Positions 1-9,760 of a stretch of 51,364 bases of DNA are shown in pieces; positions within the stretch are counted from its first letter, which is position 1; each line of letters starts with the position of its first letter. The DNA is from Enterobacter sp. ENT03 (lineage in GTDB: Bacteria; Pseudomonadota; Gammaproteobacteria; Enterobacterales; Enterobacteriaceae). The notes under the pieces were generated by a model. It saw only the letters and a program-made list of their open reading frames with translations. It was not told the DNA's origin and did not search any database. The translations under genes and the position numbers were made by a program. The stretch spans positions 1 to 51,364 of the forward strand of contig NZ_JAHUXA010000024.1 of the NCBI RefSeq assembly GCF_019218745.1, written 5' to 3'.

Positions 1-180
1 TACGTAATGACATGGTATCTCTCGCATCCCAGGGCATAAGCGACTCCATAAACGGGTTCTTATGCCTTAGTTGTAAGTGTCTACCATGTCCCCGAACAAG
101 TGTTCATGATGTCCCCGGACTGTACAAGGGAGAGGGCCGGGGTGAGGGGATAAATGAGGGTGATTTTTAAACAATAAACC

Positions 181-210
181 TTCATTTAATCCGCTATTAC
201 AGCGTATAAT
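181..210 (+). promoter_or_regulatory. Candidate sigma-70 promoter of ygiQ
   Basis: A perfect TATAAT hexamer lies at 205-210, about 40 bases before the ygiQ start codon. The upstream -35 region (TTCATT at 181-186, spacer 18) is poor. Inferred from position and the -10 match only. Confidence 0.35.
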
Positions 211-250
211 CCCCGCCCTTCGAATTCGATAACTACCCCCCGGAAGCATT

Positions 251-2422
251 ATGAGCGCTATTTCCCTGATCCAGCCGGATCGCGACCTCTTTTCATGGCC
301 GCAATACTGGGCGGCCTGCTTTGGCCCCGCACCCTTTTTGCCCATGTCACGTGAGGAAATGGATCAACTTGGCTGGGACAGCTGCGACATCATTCTGGTT
401 ACCGGGGATGCCTATGTCGATCACCCGAGTTTCGGCATGGCGATCTGTGGACGTATGCTGGAAGCGCAGGGTTTCCGCGTGGGGATCATCGCCCAGCCGG
501 ACTGGAACAGCAAAGACGACTTTATGCGTCTCGGTAAACCGAATCTGTTCTTCGGCGTGACCGCGGGCAACATGGACTCGATGATCAACCGTTACACCGC
601 TGATCGTAAACTGCGCCACGACGACGCCTATACGCCGGATAACGTGGCGGGTAAACGTCCCGATCGCGCGACGCTCGTCTACACCCAGCGCTGTAAAGAA
701 GCCTGGAAAGACGTGCCGGTGATCCTGGGGGGTATCGAAGCCAGCCTGCGCCGTACCGCGCACTATGATTACTGGTCTGACACCGTGCGCCGTTCGGTGC
801 TGGTGGACTCCAAAGCCGACATGCTGATCTTCGGCAACGGCGAGCGCCCGTTGGTGGAAGTCGCGCATCGCCTCTCGCAGGGCGAACCGGTTAGCACAAT
901 TCGCGATGTGCGTAACACCGCCATCATGGTGAAAGAAGCGCTGCCGGGGTGGAGCGGCGTGGATTCACGTATTATTGATATGCCGGGCAAAATCGATCCG
1001 ATCCCGCATCCCTATGGCGAGGATCTGCCGTGCGCCGATAACAAACCTGTGGAACCGAAGAAAGCTGAAGCAAAAGCCGTCGTCGTGCAGCCGCCGCGCC
1101 CGAAACCCTGGGAAAAAACCTACGTGCTGCTGCCATCCTTTGAGAAGGTTAAAGCCGATAAAGTGCTGTACGCCCACGCCTCGCGTATTCTGCACCATGA
1201 AACTAACCCAGGCTGCGCCCGCGCGTTGATGCAAAAACACGGTGAGCGTTATATCTGGATCAACCCGCCCGCCATTCCGCTCTCCACCGAAGAGATGGAC
1301 AGCGTATTTGCGCTGCCGTACAAGCGTGTTCCGCATCCGGCCTATGGCACTGCCCGTATCCCGGCGTATGAGATGATCCGCTTCTCCATCAACATTATGC
1401 GTGGCTGCTTTGGCGGCTGTTCGTTCTGCTCCATTACCGAGCACGAAGGGCGCATTATTCAGAGCCGTTCTGAAGATTCCATCGTCAACGAGATCGAAGC
1501 GATTCGCGACACGGTGCCGGGCTTTACCGGCGTGATTTCGGATCTTGGCGGCCCGACCGCTAACATGTATATGCTGCGCTGTAAGTCGCCGCGCGCCGAG
1601 CAAACCTGCCGTCGTCTGTCGTGCGTCTATCCGGATATTTGTCAGCACATGGACACCAACCATGAGCCGACCATCAATCTCTATCGTCGCGCCCGCGATC
1701 TGAAGGGCATCAAGAAGATCCTGATTGCCTCCGGTGTGCGTTATGACATCGCCGTGGAAGATCCGCGCTATATCAAAGAGCTGGCGACGCATCACGTTGG
1801 CGGTTACCTGAAAATTGCCCCGGAGCATACCGAAGAGGGGCCGTTGTCGAAGATGATGAAGCCGGGCATGGGCAGCTATGACCGCTTTAAAGAGCTGTTC
1901 GACACCTACTCGAAACAGGCGGGCAAAGAGCAGTATCTGATCCCGTACTTTATCTCCGCGCACCCTGGTACGCGCGATGAGGACATGGTGAATCTGGCGC
2001 TGTGGCTGAAGCAGCGACGTTTCCGTCTGGATCAGGTGCAGAATTTCTATCCGTCGCCGCTCGCCAACTCCACCACCATGTATTACACCGGCAAAAATCC
2101 GCTGGGTAAAATTGGCTATAAGAGTGAAGACGTGGTGATCCCGAAAGGGGATAAACAGCGTCGTTTGCATAAAGCCTTGCTGCGTTATCACGACCCGAAA
2201 AACTGGCCGCTGATCCGTCAGGCGCTGGAAGAGATGGGGAAAAAACATCTGATTGGCGGACGCCGCGACTGCCTGGTGCCGTCGCCGACCATTGAAGAGA
2301 TGCGTGAAGCCAAGCGGCAGAATCGCCATACCCGCCCGGCATTGACCAAACATACGCCGGTGGCGCATCAGCGTCAGACGCCGGCCAGCGCCAAAAAACG
2401 CAGTAAGGTTGCCGGGGGGTAA
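251..2422 (+). CDS. ygiQ: YgiQ family radical SAM protein
   Basis: The 723-residue product matches E. coli YgiQ almost throughout, from [14 protein letters not shown] to the basic C-terminus. The radical SAM signature Cys386-x3-Cys390-x2-Cys393 (motif [10 protein letters not shown]) should bind the 4Fe-4S cluster that cleaves S-adenosylmethionine. An N-terminal region of unknown function (YgiQ N domain) precedes the barrel, and a Lys/Arg-rich tail follows it. The substrate is unknown in the family. The start at 251 fits the conserved N-terminus and a TATAAT box 40 bases upstream. The gene is intact here, whereas I recall that the K-12 copy is interrupted. It stands alone and is followed by a REP pair that separates it from the convergent dkgA-yqhD operon. 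Confidence 0.96.
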   Translation: MSAISLIQPDRDLFSWPQYWAACFGPAPFLPMSREEMDQLGWDSCDIILVTGDAYVDHPSFGMAICGRMLEAQGFRVGIIAQPDWNSKDDFMRLGKPNLFFGVTAGNMDSMINRYTADRKLRHDDAYTPDNVAGKRPDRATLVYTQRCKEAWKDVPVILGGIEASLRRTAHYDYWSDTVRRSVLVDSKADMLIFGNGERPLVEVAHRLSQGEPVSTIRDVRNTAIMVKEALPGWSGVDSRIIDMPGKIDPIPHPYGEDLPCADNKPVEPKKAEAKAVVVQPPRPKPWEKTYVLLPSFEKVKADKVLYAHASRILHHETNPGCARALMQKHGERYIWINPPAIPLSTEEMDSVFALPYKRVPHPAYGTARIPAYEMIRFSINIMRGCFGGCSFCSITEHEGRIIQSRSEDSIVNEIEAIRDTVPGFTGVISDLGGPTANMYMLRCKSPRAEQTCRRLSCVYPDICQHMDTNHEPTINLYRRARDLKGIKKILIASGVRYDIAVEDPRYIKELATHHVGGYLKIAPEHTEEGPLSKMMKPGMGSYDRFKELFDTYSKQAGKEQYLIPYFISAHPGTRDEDMVNLALWLKQRRFRLDQVQNFYPSPLANSTTMYYTGKNPLGKIGYKSEDVVIPKGDKQRRLHKALLRYHDPKNWPLIRQALEEMGKKHLIGGRRDCLVPSPTIEEMREAKRQNRHTRPALTKHTPVAHQRQTPASAKKRSKVAGG

Positions 2423-2429
2423 GCCTGTT

Positions 2430-2511
2430 GCCCGGTGGCGCTTCGCTTACCGGGCCTACAGGAGCGCAGACCTGCCACAGCCGGATAAGACGCGAGCGTC
2501 GCCATCCGGCA
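2430..2511. repeat. BIME: two REP elements
   Basis: Two REP palindromes lie between the convergent genes ygiQ and dkgA. The first (2430-2460) begins GCCCGGTGGCGCTTCGC and is followed by TTACCGGGCCTACA. The second (2480-2511) begins GCCGGATAAGACGCGAGCG and ends GCCATCCGGCA. They are typical enterobacterial bacterial interspersed mosaic elements, which may act in mRNA stabilisation and gyrase binding. Confidence 0.9.
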
Positions 2512-2516
2512 GCGGA

Positions 2517-3344
2517 TTACCCGCCGAACTGGTCCGGATCCGGGCCGAGACGTTTGCCCTGATCCAGTTTGGCGATTTCGCTCAGTTCGTCTTTATCGAG
2601 ACGGAAATCCCATACATCGAAGTTTTCCACGATGCGCGCAGGCGTAACGGATTTCGGGATCACGACCAGGCCCTGATCCAGGTGCCAGCGGATGACGATT
2701 TGCGCCGGGGTTTTGCCGTATTTATCTGCAAGCGTGCGGATCACTTTCTGATCGAACACCCCTTCACCGCCCTGTGCCAGCGGGCTCCAGGATTCAGTCT
2801 GGATCTTATGCGTAGCGTTCCAGGCATGCAGCTGACGTTGTTGCAGCAGCGGGTGCAGTTCGATCTGGTTGATCACCGGCGTGACGCCTGTTTCATCGAT
2901 CAGCCGTTGCAGATGGTGGATCTGGAAGTTACACACGCCGATGCTTTTCACCAGCCCCTGTTTCTGTAGATCGATCATTCCTTTCCAGGCGTCGACATAG
3001 TGATCGATAGCCGGCACCGGCCAGTGCATCAGGTAGAGATCAACATGATCGAGTTGCAGTTTATCGAGGCTTTCCTGTAACGCTTCCTGTGGCCGTTTCT
3101 GATCGTCATTCCACAGTTTGGTGGTGATGAACAGATCCTCACGCGCGACGCCAGCACTCTGCAACGCTTTGCCGACGCCTTCTTCGTTCTTGTACGCGGC
3201 AGCGGTATCGATGGAGCGATAACCCACTTCCAGCGCTTTATGAATGGCGGAGATCACTTCCTCATTGCCCGCTTTCCACACGCCGAGACCCAGTTGCGGC
3301 ATGATGTTGCCGTCCTGAAGCTTGATAACGGTTGGATTTGCCAT
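2517..3344 (-). CDS. dkgA: 2,5-diketo-D-gluconate / methylglyoxal reductase DkgA
   Basis: An NADPH-dependent aldo-keto reductase of 275 residues, the exact length of E. coli DkgA, with the same C-terminus (GKRLGPDPDQFGG). It reduces 2,5-diketo-D-gluconate, methylglyoxal and small aldehydes in the cytoplasm. The AKR catalytic tetrad is visible: Asp46 (SIDTAAAY), Tyr51, Lys76 (TTKLW) and His107 (LMHWP). The cofactor region IPKSVTP is present near residue 230. The ATG at 3344 was chosen over upstream in-frame starts because MANPTVIKLQDG is the conserved N-terminus and AAGGAGGAA lies just before it. It is the second gene of the yqhD-dkgA operon, 103 bases after yqhD, and is expected to be induced by YqhC. 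Confidence 0.96.
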   Translation of the reverse strand: MANPTVIKLQDGNIMPQLGLGVWKAGNEEVISAIHKALEVGYRSIDTAAAYKNEEGVGKALQSAGVAREDLFITTKLWNDDQKRPQEALQESLDKLQLDHVDLYLMHWPVPAIDHYVDAWKGMIDLQKQGLVKSIGVCNFQIHHLQRLIDETGVTPVINQIELHPLLQQRQLHAWNATHKIQTESWSPLAQGGEGVFDQKVIRTLADKYGKTPAQIVIRWHLDQGLVVIPKSVTPARIVENFDVWDFRLDKDELSEIAKLDQGKRLGPDPDQFGG

Positions 3345-3447
3345 GCATTCCTCCTTTTTGAAGTTCACCAGGCATACGCCTGGTGAAAGGGTGTGACTTA
3401 AGTCTGGACGAAAAGCCCGAAAACGAAAGCCGCAGAAGAAAAAACCT

Positions 3448-4611
3448 TTAGCGAGCCGCTTCGTAGATGCGACGGCTGACATCGAGGGTTATGTCCTGAT
3501 GTTCGCCTAATTGCGTCATACCGTGCTCTTCCAGTTTCGCCAGCAGGGCAGGGATGGAGCTGCCGTCCAGACCGTAGCCGGACAGGCGCGTCGGCACACC
3601 CATCTGCTCGAAGAAATGGCGGGTGGCGGCGATAGCGGCATCGATACGCTCGTCGTCAGAGCCTTCCGTGATGTTCCATACGCGCTCGGCGTACTGCAAC
3701 AGTTTGCCGCGTTTGACGTCGCGTTTCTCATTCCACAGCGCAGGCAGTACAACCGCCAGCGTCTGGGCATGATCCAGGCCGTGCATCGCCGTCAGTTCGT
3801 GGCCCAGCATATGGGTCGCCCAGTCCTGCGGCACACCAGCGCCAATCAGGCCGTTCAGCGCCTGGGTTGCCGCCCACATCACATTAGCGCGCACGTTGTA
3901 GTTTTCCGGATCGGTCAGCGCTTTCGGGCCGTCTTCAATCAGCGTCAGCAGAATACCTTCCGCAAAACGGTCCTGAATTTTGGCATCTACCGGGTAAGTG
4001 ACGTACTGTTCAACGGTGTGCACAAAGGCATCCACCACGCCATTCGCCACCTGGCGCGGCGGCAGGGTGTAGGTGTAAACCGGATCCAGCACGGCGAACA
4101 CCGGCTGGACGAACGGCGAGTGGAATGCCTGTTTATCGCCGGTGGTTTTACGGGAGATCACGGCACCTTTGTTGGACTCAGAGCCGGTGGCGGGCAATGT
4201 CAGCACCGAACCCATCGGGATCGCGCTTTTGATCTCGCTGCCGGAATTTTGCAGGATCTGCCATGGATCGATACCTTCAGGGTAGTGCGCTGCGGCGGCG
4301 ATAAATTTGGTGCCGTCCAGCACCGAACCGCCGCCAACCGCCAGCAGGAAGGTGACGTTTTCGTTGCGGGCAATCTCCACCGCTTTCATCAGAGTTTCAT
4401 AAGACGGATTCGGCTCAATGCCGCCGAACTCCAGCACGTCGAGGCCGTCGAGGGCGCTGTAAACCTGATCCAGCACGCCGGTTTTTTTGACGCTGCCGCC
4501 GCCGTAGGTGATCAGTACGCGAGCGCCTGCCGGGATCTGGTCGCGCAGATCGGCAATGGCGTTTTTACCAAACAGGATGCGGGTAGGGGTATGCAGATTA
4601 AAGTTATTCAT
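3448..4611 (-). CDS. yqhD: NADPH-dependent aldehyde/alcohol dehydrogenase YqhD
   Basis: An iron-containing alcohol dehydrogenase family protein of 387 residues, colinear with E. coli YqhD. It uses NADPH to reduce toxic aldehydes such as acrolein, malondialdehyde, furfural and methylglyoxal. The Rossmann-like nucleotide motif GGGS (about residues 38-41) and the metal-ligand stretch VVDAFVHTVEQY are present, followed by the His ligands in HMLGHELTAMHGLDHAQT. By homology the ligands are Asp194, His198, His267 and His281. The ATG at 4611 (MNNFNLHTPTRILFG) is the family start; an open frame continues upstream but is not conserved. It is transcribed with dkgA, divergently from the activator gene yqhC. 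Confidence 0.96.
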   Translation of the reverse strand: MNNFNLHTPTRILFGKNAIADLRDQIPAGARVLITYGGGSVKKTGVLDQVYSALDGLDVLEFGGIEPNPSYETLMKAVEIARNENVTFLLAVGGGSVLDGTKFIAAAAHYPEGIDPWQILQNSGSEIKSAIPMGSVLTLPATGSESNKGAVISRKTTGDKQAFHSPFVQPVFAVLDPVYTYTLPPRQVANGVVDAFVHTVEQYVTYPVDAKIQDRFAEGILLTLIEDGPKALTDPENYNVRANVMWAATQALNGLIGAGVPQDWATHMLGHELTAMHGLDHAQTLAVVLPALWNEKRDVKRGKLLQYAERVWNITEGSDDERIDAAIAATRHFFEQMGVPTRLSGYGLDGSSIPALLAKLEEHGMTQLGEHQDITLDVSRRIYEAAR

Positions 4612-4803
4612 TGCTCGTGCCCTTATGTGGGTTAAAAAACGGCTGACCACGAATGGCCTGATGCGAACCATTGTGGCCATCGGGGCCGCTCCTCTCAATG
4701 CACATTTCTGCCGATGTCTTGCCCATTTCTCCATGCTACTGGAGAATATGCACAGAAATGCGCACACTGTAACGGTCAAAAACCGCACCCGGAGTGGCGA
4801 TAA
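4612..4803. promoter_or_regulatory. yqhD-yqhC divergent control region with palindromes
   Basis: The 192 bases between yqhD and yqhC should hold the YqhC-activated promoter of yqhD. Two nested inverted repeats are visible. TTCTCCA (4727-4733) pairs with TGGAGAA (4740-4746), and CATTTCTG (4703-4710) pairs with CAGAAATG (4753-4760). Assigning either to YqhC is inference from location. Confidence 0.5.
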
Positions 4804-5703
4804 ATGAACCGCGAAGCAATCTGCCTGCACCTGACCGATCAGGTTAAGCGACTGAAAATTCATGAGAACAAACTGAGCGCGTTGCTGCCGGACATCCGCT
4901 TGCTGTACGGCACGCAGCCGGGTACGCGCACGCCGGTCATGTACCAGCCGGGCATCGTGATCCTCTTTTCCGGGCATAAAACGGGTTATATCAATGACCG
5001 CGTATTCCGCTACGACGCCAATGAATATCTGCTGCTCACCGTGCCACTGCCGTTTGAATGCGAAACCTTTGCCACGCCGGAAGTGCCGCTGGCGGGGATC
5101 CGCGTCAACGTGGATATTCTCCAGCTTCAGGAATTGCTGATGGATATTGGCGAGGACGAGCATTTCCAGCCGGCAATGGCGGCCAGCGGCATTAATTCCG
5201 CCACGCTGTCAGATGAAATTCTCTGCGCGGTGGAGCGCCTGCTCGACGTAATGGAGCGCCCGCTGGATGCGCGTATCCTCGGCAGGCAAATCGTGCGCGA
5301 AATTCTCTATCACGTGCTGACGGGGCCGCGCGGCGGCGCGTTGCTGGCGCTGGTGAGCCGTCAGACGCATTTCAGCCTGATCAGCCGCGTGTTAAAACGC
5401 ATCGAAAGTCAGTACACGGAAAACCTGAGCGTTGACCAGCTGGCCGCCGAAGCCAATATGAGCGTCTCGGCGTTCCACCATAATTTCAAGTCAGTGACCA
5501 GCACCTCGCCGTTGCAGTATCTGAAAAGCTACCGGCTGCACCGGGCGCGGATGTTGATGATCCACGATGGCATGAAAGCCAGCGCGGCGGCGATGCGGGT
5601 AGGCTATGAAAGCGCCTCGCAGTTCAGCCGCGAGTTTAAACGCTTTTTTGGCGTAACGCCGGGAGAGGATGCTGCACGGATCAGAATGATGCAGGGGACG
5701 TAA
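4804..5703 (+). CDS. yqhC: AraC-family activator YqhC
   Basis: A 299-residue transcription factor with an N-terminal AraC_N-type effector domain (about residues 15-170) and a C-terminal AraC-type double helix-turn-helix (about 195-295). The recognition-helix region [17 protein letters not shown] and the second helix region [19 protein letters not shown] are clear. In E. coli, YqhC senses aldehydes (directly or through redox stress) and activates yqhD-dkgA, which lie immediately upstream in the divergent orientation here. The E. coli protein is annotated with a longer N-terminus; [10 protein letters not shown] is the first ATG in this conserved block. Confidence 0.93.
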   Translation: MNREAICLHLTDQVKRLKIHENKLSALLPDIRLLYGTQPGTRTPVMYQPGIVILFSGHKTGYINDRVFRYDANEYLLLTVPLPFECETFATPEVPLAGIRVNVDILQLQELLMDIGEDEHFQPAMAASGINSATLSDEILCAVERLLDVMERPLDARILGRQIVREILYHVLTGPRGGALLALVSRQTHFSLISRVLKRIESQYTENLSVDQLAAEANMSVSAFHHNFKSVTSTSPLQYLKSYRLHRARMLMIHDGMKASAAAMRVGYESASQFSREFKRFFGVTPGEDAARIRMMQGT

Positions 5704-5727
5704 AACCCCTCACCGCAGGGTGAGGGG
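5702..5727 (-). terminator. Intrinsic terminator of yghB, possibly also yqhC
   Basis: CCCCTCACC (5706-5714) pairs perfectly with GGTGAGGGG (5719-5727). Read on the minus strand, the stem is followed by TTTT. It lies between the convergent genes yqhC and yghB. Confidence 0.7.
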
Positions 5728-5733
5728 ATAGAA

Positions 5734-6393
5734 TCAGGCGTTGCAGTATTTCTTTTTGATCACCACGATCAGCGTACCCAGTAATCCGGCGACCAGCAGG
5801 AAAATCGGCAGGATCATCAGGAAGGTCATCACCTGATCTTCATGGCGTTTTACGATGGGGATCATGCTCAGCGCATAGCCCAGCGAGGTTACCGCGCCCA
5901 CCCACAGCAGCGCGCTCAGCCAGTTGAAGAACTGGAAGCGGCGGTTTGAGAGGCCGGAGATCCCCGCCATCGTGGGCAACAACGTGCGGATAAAAGCCAG
6001 AAAACGTCCTGCCAGCAGCGCCAAAAGGCCATGCCGTTCGAACATGCAGGTAGCCCGCTCGTGGTATTTGACCGGCAACTGCGCCAGCCAGCTTTTCACC
6101 ACCCGCGTGTTGCCCAGCCAGCGGCCCTGAATATAGCTCAGCCAGCAGCCCAGACTGGCAGCGGTGGTGAGGATCACCAGCGCCGGCACAAAGTCCATGA
6201 CGCCGCGAGCGATCAGGGCGCCCGTCAGAAGAAGCAGGCTGTCACCGGGTAAGAAAGAGGCCGGAAGTAATCCGTTTTCCAGAAACAGCGTCGCAAACAT
6301 CACAAAGTAAACGACACCGACAACATGTGGATCAGCTAACGCCGCGAAATCATGATGCCAGAGCGCGGCGATAATATCTTGAATAACTACCAT
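5734..6393 (-). CDS. yghB: DedA-family inner membrane protein YghB
   Basis: A 219-residue polytopic membrane protein with the same length and C-terminus (VIKKKYCNA) as E. coli YghB. DedA proteins act in membrane lipid homeostasis and in proton-motive-force-dependent transport, and YghB is partly redundant with YqjA. The residues known to matter in E. coli are conserved: Glu39 and Asp51 ([16 protein letters not shown]), and Arg130 and Arg136 ([14 protein letters not shown]). The re-entrant loop and several hydrophobic segments are obvious. It stands between yqhC and metC, as in E. coli. Confidence 0.95.
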   Translation of the reverse strand: MVVIQDIIAALWHHDFAALADPHVVGVVYFVMFATLFLENGLLPASFLPGDSLLLLTGALIARGVMDFVPALVILTTAASLGCWLSYIQGRWLGNTRVVKSWLAQLPVKYHERATCMFERHGLLALLAGRFLAFIRTLLPTMAGISGLSNRRFQFFNWLSALLWVGAVTSLGYALSMIPIVKRHEDQVMTFLMILPIFLLVAGLLGTLIVVIKKKYCNA

Positions 6394-6466
6394 GGACTTT
6401 CCTGTGGAACCGCATATTGAGCGCTATTGTACGCCTGAAATGTTAAGGACACCTTGATCCCCCACG

Positions 6467-6508
6467 CAAGAAATGCAGACGAGTCTGCTGGTCTGGAAAG
6501 ATTTCTTG
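6467..6508. repeat. Nested inverted repeat after metC
   Basis: CAAGAAAT (6467-6474) pairs with ATTTCTTG (6501-6508), and inside it GCAGAC (6475-6480) pairs with GTCTGC (6483-6488). It lies 14 bases beyond the metC stop and may act as its terminator, although no uridine run follows. Confidence 0.4.
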
Positions 6509-6522
6509 TCAGGCTGCTAACT

Positions 6523-7710
6523 TTACACGATGCGCTCAAATCCCGCTGCTAAATCAGCACGTAAATCCTCAACGTTTTCCAAACCTATATGCAGGCGGAT
6601 AAGTGTGCCGCTAAAGTCGACGTCAGCGCCCGGACGGATGGCCGCAATGTGCTCTGGCTGGTTCGCTAAAATGAGCGATTCAAAACCGCCCCACGAGTAG
6701 GCCATGCTGAACAGCGTGAAGTGATCCAGATATGCCGCCAGCTCCTGATTGTTCAGGCGCTTACGCAGCACAAACGAAAACAAACCGCTGCTGCCGGTAA
6801 AGTCGCGCTTCCAGAATTCATGCCCCTTGCTGCCCGGCAGTGCAGGGTGATTAACCGCCGCCACCTGCGGATGCGTCGCCAGCCACTCGGCGAGCTGCAC
6901 ACTGCTTTCCTGATGCTGGCGCAGACGCACGCTGAGGGTACGCAAGCCGCGGCTGGTCATGTAAGCGGTATCGGCATCCACCATTTGCCCCATCAGGTAG
7001 GCATTCTCGCGCAATTGCTCCCAGCAGCGGGCATTGGCCACGGCGGTGCCGATCATGCCGTCAGAGTGGCCGATCAGGTATTTGGTGGCCGCCTGTATGG
7101 AAATATCGATGCCAAAATCCAGGGCTTTAAACAGAATGCCTGCCGCCCAGGTGTTGTCGATCATGATGATCGCTTCGGGGGCCACGCGCCGCACGGCGGC
7201 AACAATCGCGGGGACGTCGTGCACTTCCATGGTGATCGAACCGGGCGATTCGAGAAACACGATGCGGGTATTTGGTTTGACCAGCTTAGCAATGTCGGCA
7301 CCGATCAAGGGATCGAACCACTCCGTGGTCACGCCCATCTTCGAGAGAATTTTCGAGCAGAAATCCTGCGTGGGTTCGTAAGCAGTATGGGTGACCAGAA
7401 TATGATCGCCCTGTTCGACAAACGCCAGAATGGTATTGGCTACTGCCGCCGCCCCGCACGGAAACAGCGCGCAGCCCGCGCCGCCTTCCAGTTCGCACAT
7501 CGCCTCCTGCAGGGAGAAATGCGTCAGCGTGCCGCGACGGCCATAAAACAGTTCACCGCTGGCGCGTCCGCGCGTGGCCTGTTTTTTCGCTTCTACCGTG
7601 TCGAACACCAGAGAAGAGGCGCGCTGGATAACGCTGTTCACCGCGCCCTGAGTATATTTCTTGCTGCGCCCGGCATTTACCAGCGCGGTATCAATGTGCT
7701 TCGCTGCCAT
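6523..7710 (-). CDS. metC: Cystathionine beta-lyase MetC
   Basis: A PLP-dependent Cys/Met-metabolism enzyme of 395 residues, colinear with E. coli MetC. It cleaves cystathionine to homocysteine, pyruvate and ammonia in methionine biosynthesis. The PLP lysine lies in [14 protein letters not shown] (Lys210 by homology). Other family marks are [13 protein letters not shown], which contributes residues to the neighbouring active site, and MIDNTWAAG. The ATG at 7710 begins [19 protein letters not shown], the conserved N-terminus; the frame is open about 29 codons further upstream, but that stretch contains the MetJ operator. It is transcribed divergently from exbB. Confidence 0.97.
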   Translation of the reverse strand: MAAKHIDTALVNAGRSKKYTQGAVNSVIQRASSLVFDTVEAKKQATRGRASGELFYGRRGTLTHFSLQEAMCELEGGAGCALFPCGAAAVANTILAFVEQGDHILVTHTAYEPTQDFCSKILSKMGVTTEWFDPLIGADIAKLVKPNTRIVFLESPGSITMEVHDVPAIVAAVRRVAPEAIIMIDNTWAAGILFKALDFGIDISIQAATKYLIGHSDGMIGTAVANARCWEQLRENAYLMGQMVDADTAYMTSRGLRTLSVRLRQHQESSVQLAEWLATHPQVAAVNHPALPGSKGHEFWKRDFTGSSGLFSFVLRKRLNNQELAAYLDHFTLFSMAYSWGGFESLILANQPEHIAAIRPGADVDFSGTLIRLHIGLENVEDLRADLAAGFERIV

Positions 7711-7728
7711 AATCGAAACCTGTTTTTT

Positions 7729-7752
7729 ATACGTCTGGATGTCCAGACTACC
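7729..7752 (-). promoter_or_regulatory. MetJ operator (tandem met boxes) of metC
   Basis: Three adjacent 8-base boxes resemble AGACGTCT: ATACGTCT (7 of 8), GGATGTCC (5 of 8) and AGACTACC (5 of 8). They start about 18 bases upstream of the metC start codon, where a MetJ-SAM repressor site is expected. Confidence 0.75.
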
Positions 7753-7878
7753 ATGAATGCCCCATTCTGCATCCTGAGGGTTATTCATCAAGAACAATAT
7801 TTTCTTAAAACCCGGCGATGAAACCTTTTACTGAGTAAGCGCAAAGAAAAGCAGAAAGAATACAGGCACCATTCAAAT

Positions 7879-7897
7879 ACTAATGAGAACTACTATC
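7879..7897 (+). promoter_or_regulatory. Fur-box-like site upstream of exbB
   Basis: The 19-mer ACTAATGAGAACTACTATC matches the classical Fur box at 13 of 19 positions. It lies about 60 bases before exbB, a gene known to be iron-repressed in enterobacteria. Confidence 0.6.
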
Positions 7898-7959
7898 AAT
7901 TCGACGTCGTTTTGATATTATTACGCTCAGATTTTGTGAATTATGTCCGGAGATACAGA

Positions 7960-8694
7960 GTGGGTAATAATTTGATGCAGACGGACCTTTCCGTCTGGGG
8001 TATGTACCATCATGCCGATATTGTTGTAAAAATCGTGATGATTGGCCTGATCCTGGCGTCAGTAGTCACCTGGGCAATCTTCTTCAGCAAAAGTGTTGAA
8101 CTGATTTCGCAAAAGCGTCGTTTAAAGCGCGAACAGCAGCTGCTCGGTGAAGCCCGCTCGTTGAACCAGGCCCGTGAAATCGCTGCCTCCTTCAAATCGA
8201 AAAGTCTCAGCACGCTGTTGATCAACGAAGCGCAGAACGAGCTGGAGCTGTCTGCGGGTTCAGAAGATAACGAAGGTATTAAAGAACGTACCGGTTTCCG
8301 CCTGGAGCGTCGTGTGGCGGCGGTGGGTCGTCATATGGGCCGTGGTAATGGCTATCTGGCAACCATCGGTGCCATCTCTCCGTTTATCGGTCTGTTCGGT
8401 ACGGTGTGGGGCATCATGAACAGCTTTATCGGTATCGCGCAGACGCAGACCACTAACCTTGCGGTTGTCGCGCCAGGTATCGCAGAAGCGCTGTTAGCCA
8501 CGGCGATTGGTCTGGTTGCGGCGATCCCGGCGGTGGTGATCTACAACATCTTTGCCCGCATGATTGGCAGCTACAAAGCCTCGCTGGGCGACGTTGCCGC
8601 ACAGGTGCTGTTACTGCAAAGCCGCGATCTTGATCTGGCCGCCAGCTCGACGGCTCAACCGGTGCACGCTGCACAGAAATTACGTTTAGGTTAA
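7960..8694 (+). CDS. exbB: TonB-system energiser ExbB
   Basis: A 244-residue inner membrane protein identical in length to E. coli ExbB. It forms the pentameric proton channel that, with ExbD and TonB, powers outer-membrane uptake of iron-siderophores and vitamin B12. Three transmembrane segments are visible: around residues 16-40, 130-155 and 165-195. The conserved polar helix contains AVVAPGIAEALLATAIGLVAAI in two halves, with the functional Glu at about 176. A GTG start at 7960 (VGNNLMQTDLSVWGMY) was chosen because E. coli uses the same GTG start and sequence; the frame is open further upstream. It forms an operon with exbD, 6 bases downstream. Confidence 0.96.
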   Translation: MGNNLMQTDLSVWGMYHHADIVVKIVMIGLILASVVTWAIFFSKSVELISQKRRLKREQQLLGEARSLNQAREIAASFKSKSLSTLLINEAQNELELSAGSEDNEGIKERTGFRLERRVAAVGRHMGRGNGYLATIGAISPFIGLFGTVWGIMNSFIGIAQTQTTNLAVVAPGIAEALLATAIGLVAAIPAVVIYNIFARMIGSYKASLGDVAAQVLLLQSRDLDLAASSTAQPVHAAQKLRLG

Positions 8695-8700
8695 TGTCCT

Positions 8701-9126
8701 ATGGCAATGCGTCTTAATGAAAACCTGGACGATAACGGCGAAATGCATGAAATCAACGTGACGCCGTTTATCGACGTCATGCTGGTGCTGCTGATTATCT
8801 TTATGGTTGCCGCACCGCTGGCAACGGTCGATGTGAAGGTCAATTTGCCTGCATCGTCCAGCCAGCCGCAACCGCGTCCGGAAAAACCGGTCTATTTGTC
8901 AGTAAAAGCAGATAACACCATGTTTATCGGTAACGATCAGGTAACGGATGAAACCATGATCGCGGCGCTGAACGCGCTGACTGCGGGCAAAAAAGACACC
9001 ACGGTTTTCTTCCGCGCGGATAAAACCGTGGATTACGAAACGATGATGAAGGTGATGGATACGCTGCATCAGGCGGGCTATCTGAAGATAGGCCTGGTGG
9101 GTGAAGAGGTCGCGAAAGCGAAGTAA
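8701..9126 (+). CDS. exbD: TonB-system energiser ExbD
   Basis: A 141-residue protein with one N-terminal transmembrane helix and a periplasmic domain. It is the partner of ExbB in the proton-driven TonB motor. The protonatable Asp25 lies in VTPFIDVMLVLLIIFMV. The periplasmic part (residues 44-141) is colinear with E. coli ExbD. Its start lies six bases after the exbB stop, which indicates co-transcription, and the operon ends in a strong terminator after a REP cluster. Confidence 0.97.
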   Translation: MAMRLNENLDDNGEMHEINVTPFIDVMLVLLIIFMVAAPLATVDVKVNLPASSSQPQPRPEKPVYLSVKADNTMFIGNDQVTDETMIAALNALTAGKKDTTVFFRADKTVDYETMMKVMDTLHQAGYLKIGLVGEEVAKAK

Positions 9127-9138
9127 TCGCCTTATCGC

Positions 9139-9290
9139 GCCCGGCGGCGCTGCGCTTGCCGGGCCTACCAGATTTGGTAGGTGTGTGCAGAGTACATCGA
9201 AATCCCGTAGGCCGGGTAAGGCGAAGCCGCCACCCGGCGAAGAGTACATTGGGATCCCGTAGGCCGGGTAAGGCGAAGCCGCCACCCGGC
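9139..9290. repeat. REP cluster with a 52-base tandem repeat
   Basis: One REP element lies at 9139-9168. Two near-identical tandem units of 52 bases follow. Their palindromic cores, beginning GTAGGCCGGGTAAGGCG and ending CCACCCGGC, lie at 9207-9238 and 9259-9290. The linker AGAGTACAT precedes each core (9189 and 9241). The cluster sits in the 3' untranslated region of exbBD. Confidence 0.9.
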
Positions 9291-9307
9291 GAAGAGCAAA
9301 TCAGAAC

Positions 9308-9331
9308 GCTGACGCAGGTCAGCTTTTTTTT
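9308..9331 (+). terminator. Intrinsic terminator of exbBD
   Basis: GCTGAC (9308-9313) and GTCAGC (9318-9323) pair around GCAG and are followed by eight T. The stop codon of the convergent gene at 9319 lies inside this hairpin. Confidence 0.85.
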
Positions 9332-9759
9332 GCGTGTTCTTCCGGGACGGGCGGTGTTTTCTCTTTCAGCGCCACGCTGGTGACGTTCGGGGTGCGGTAA
9401 CCGCCGTCAGCCAGCTTACGCGTAATACGCAGCGTAGCTGTCTCACGCGCCAGCAGGTGCTGGTAGTTGCTTTCCAGGCGGGACATGATTTTGTCGTACA
9501 GTGCCGGGTGTCGCGTCGCCACCTCGTTAATCACGGCACCGTAAATCTCTTCTTTGACCTGCAACGCATAGATTTCGCGGCGATTCTGCCATTTTAAGCG
9601 TACCAGCGCGGCTGGAATGGAGACTAAATCGCGCGCCAGCCGGGTAATATGATCATTTTTACTTTGTATCAGGGCATCGAGATTTTGCTTTAAGATAAAT
9701 TCATCGCTTTTATGATTATCTAAAGTCAAATAAACGTTGTTGTCCTCAACATCCTTCAC
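9319..9759 (-). CDS. Hypothetical protein, helical, 146 aa
   Basis: I do not recognise this protein. From the GTG at 9759 it begins VKDVEDNNVYLTLDNHKSDE. It is rich in charged helices, with a middle segment IYALQVKEEIYGAVINEV and a basic C-terminal part (LLARETATLRITRKLADGG). No signal peptide or transmembrane helix is evident. The GTG was preferred over the upstream in-frame ATG at 9795 because GAGGAAG stands at the right distance before it and the start then lies two bases past the stop of the preceding gene. It probably forms an operon with the gene at 9761-10165. Its stop codon overlaps the exbD terminator. Confidence 0.65.
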   Translation of the reverse strand: MKDVEDNNVYLTLDNHKSDEFILKQNLDALIQSKNDHITRLARDLVSIPAALVRLKWQNRREIYALQVKEEIYGAVINEVATRHPALYDKIMSRLESNYQHLLARETATLRITRKLADGGYRTPNVTSVALKEKTPPVPEEHAKKS

Positions 9760-9760
9760 G

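Noticed and set aside
965-2368. 467-codon open frame antisense to ygiQ
   Set aside because: It mirrors ygiQ codon structure in a GC-rich gene, has no domain resemblance and no ribosome binding site. Similar long antisense frames over yqhD (3511-4635) and tssM (43730-44782) were rejected for the same reason.
4612-5163. N-terminal extension of yqhD reaching across yqhC
   Set aside because: The open frame continues upstream but runs antisense through yqhC. The conserved YqhD start is MNNFNLHTP at 4611.
9139-9290. Possible CRISPR-like array
   Set aside because: The repeated units are palindromic REP cores with near-identical linkers, not repeats with unique spacers, and there are no cas genes.
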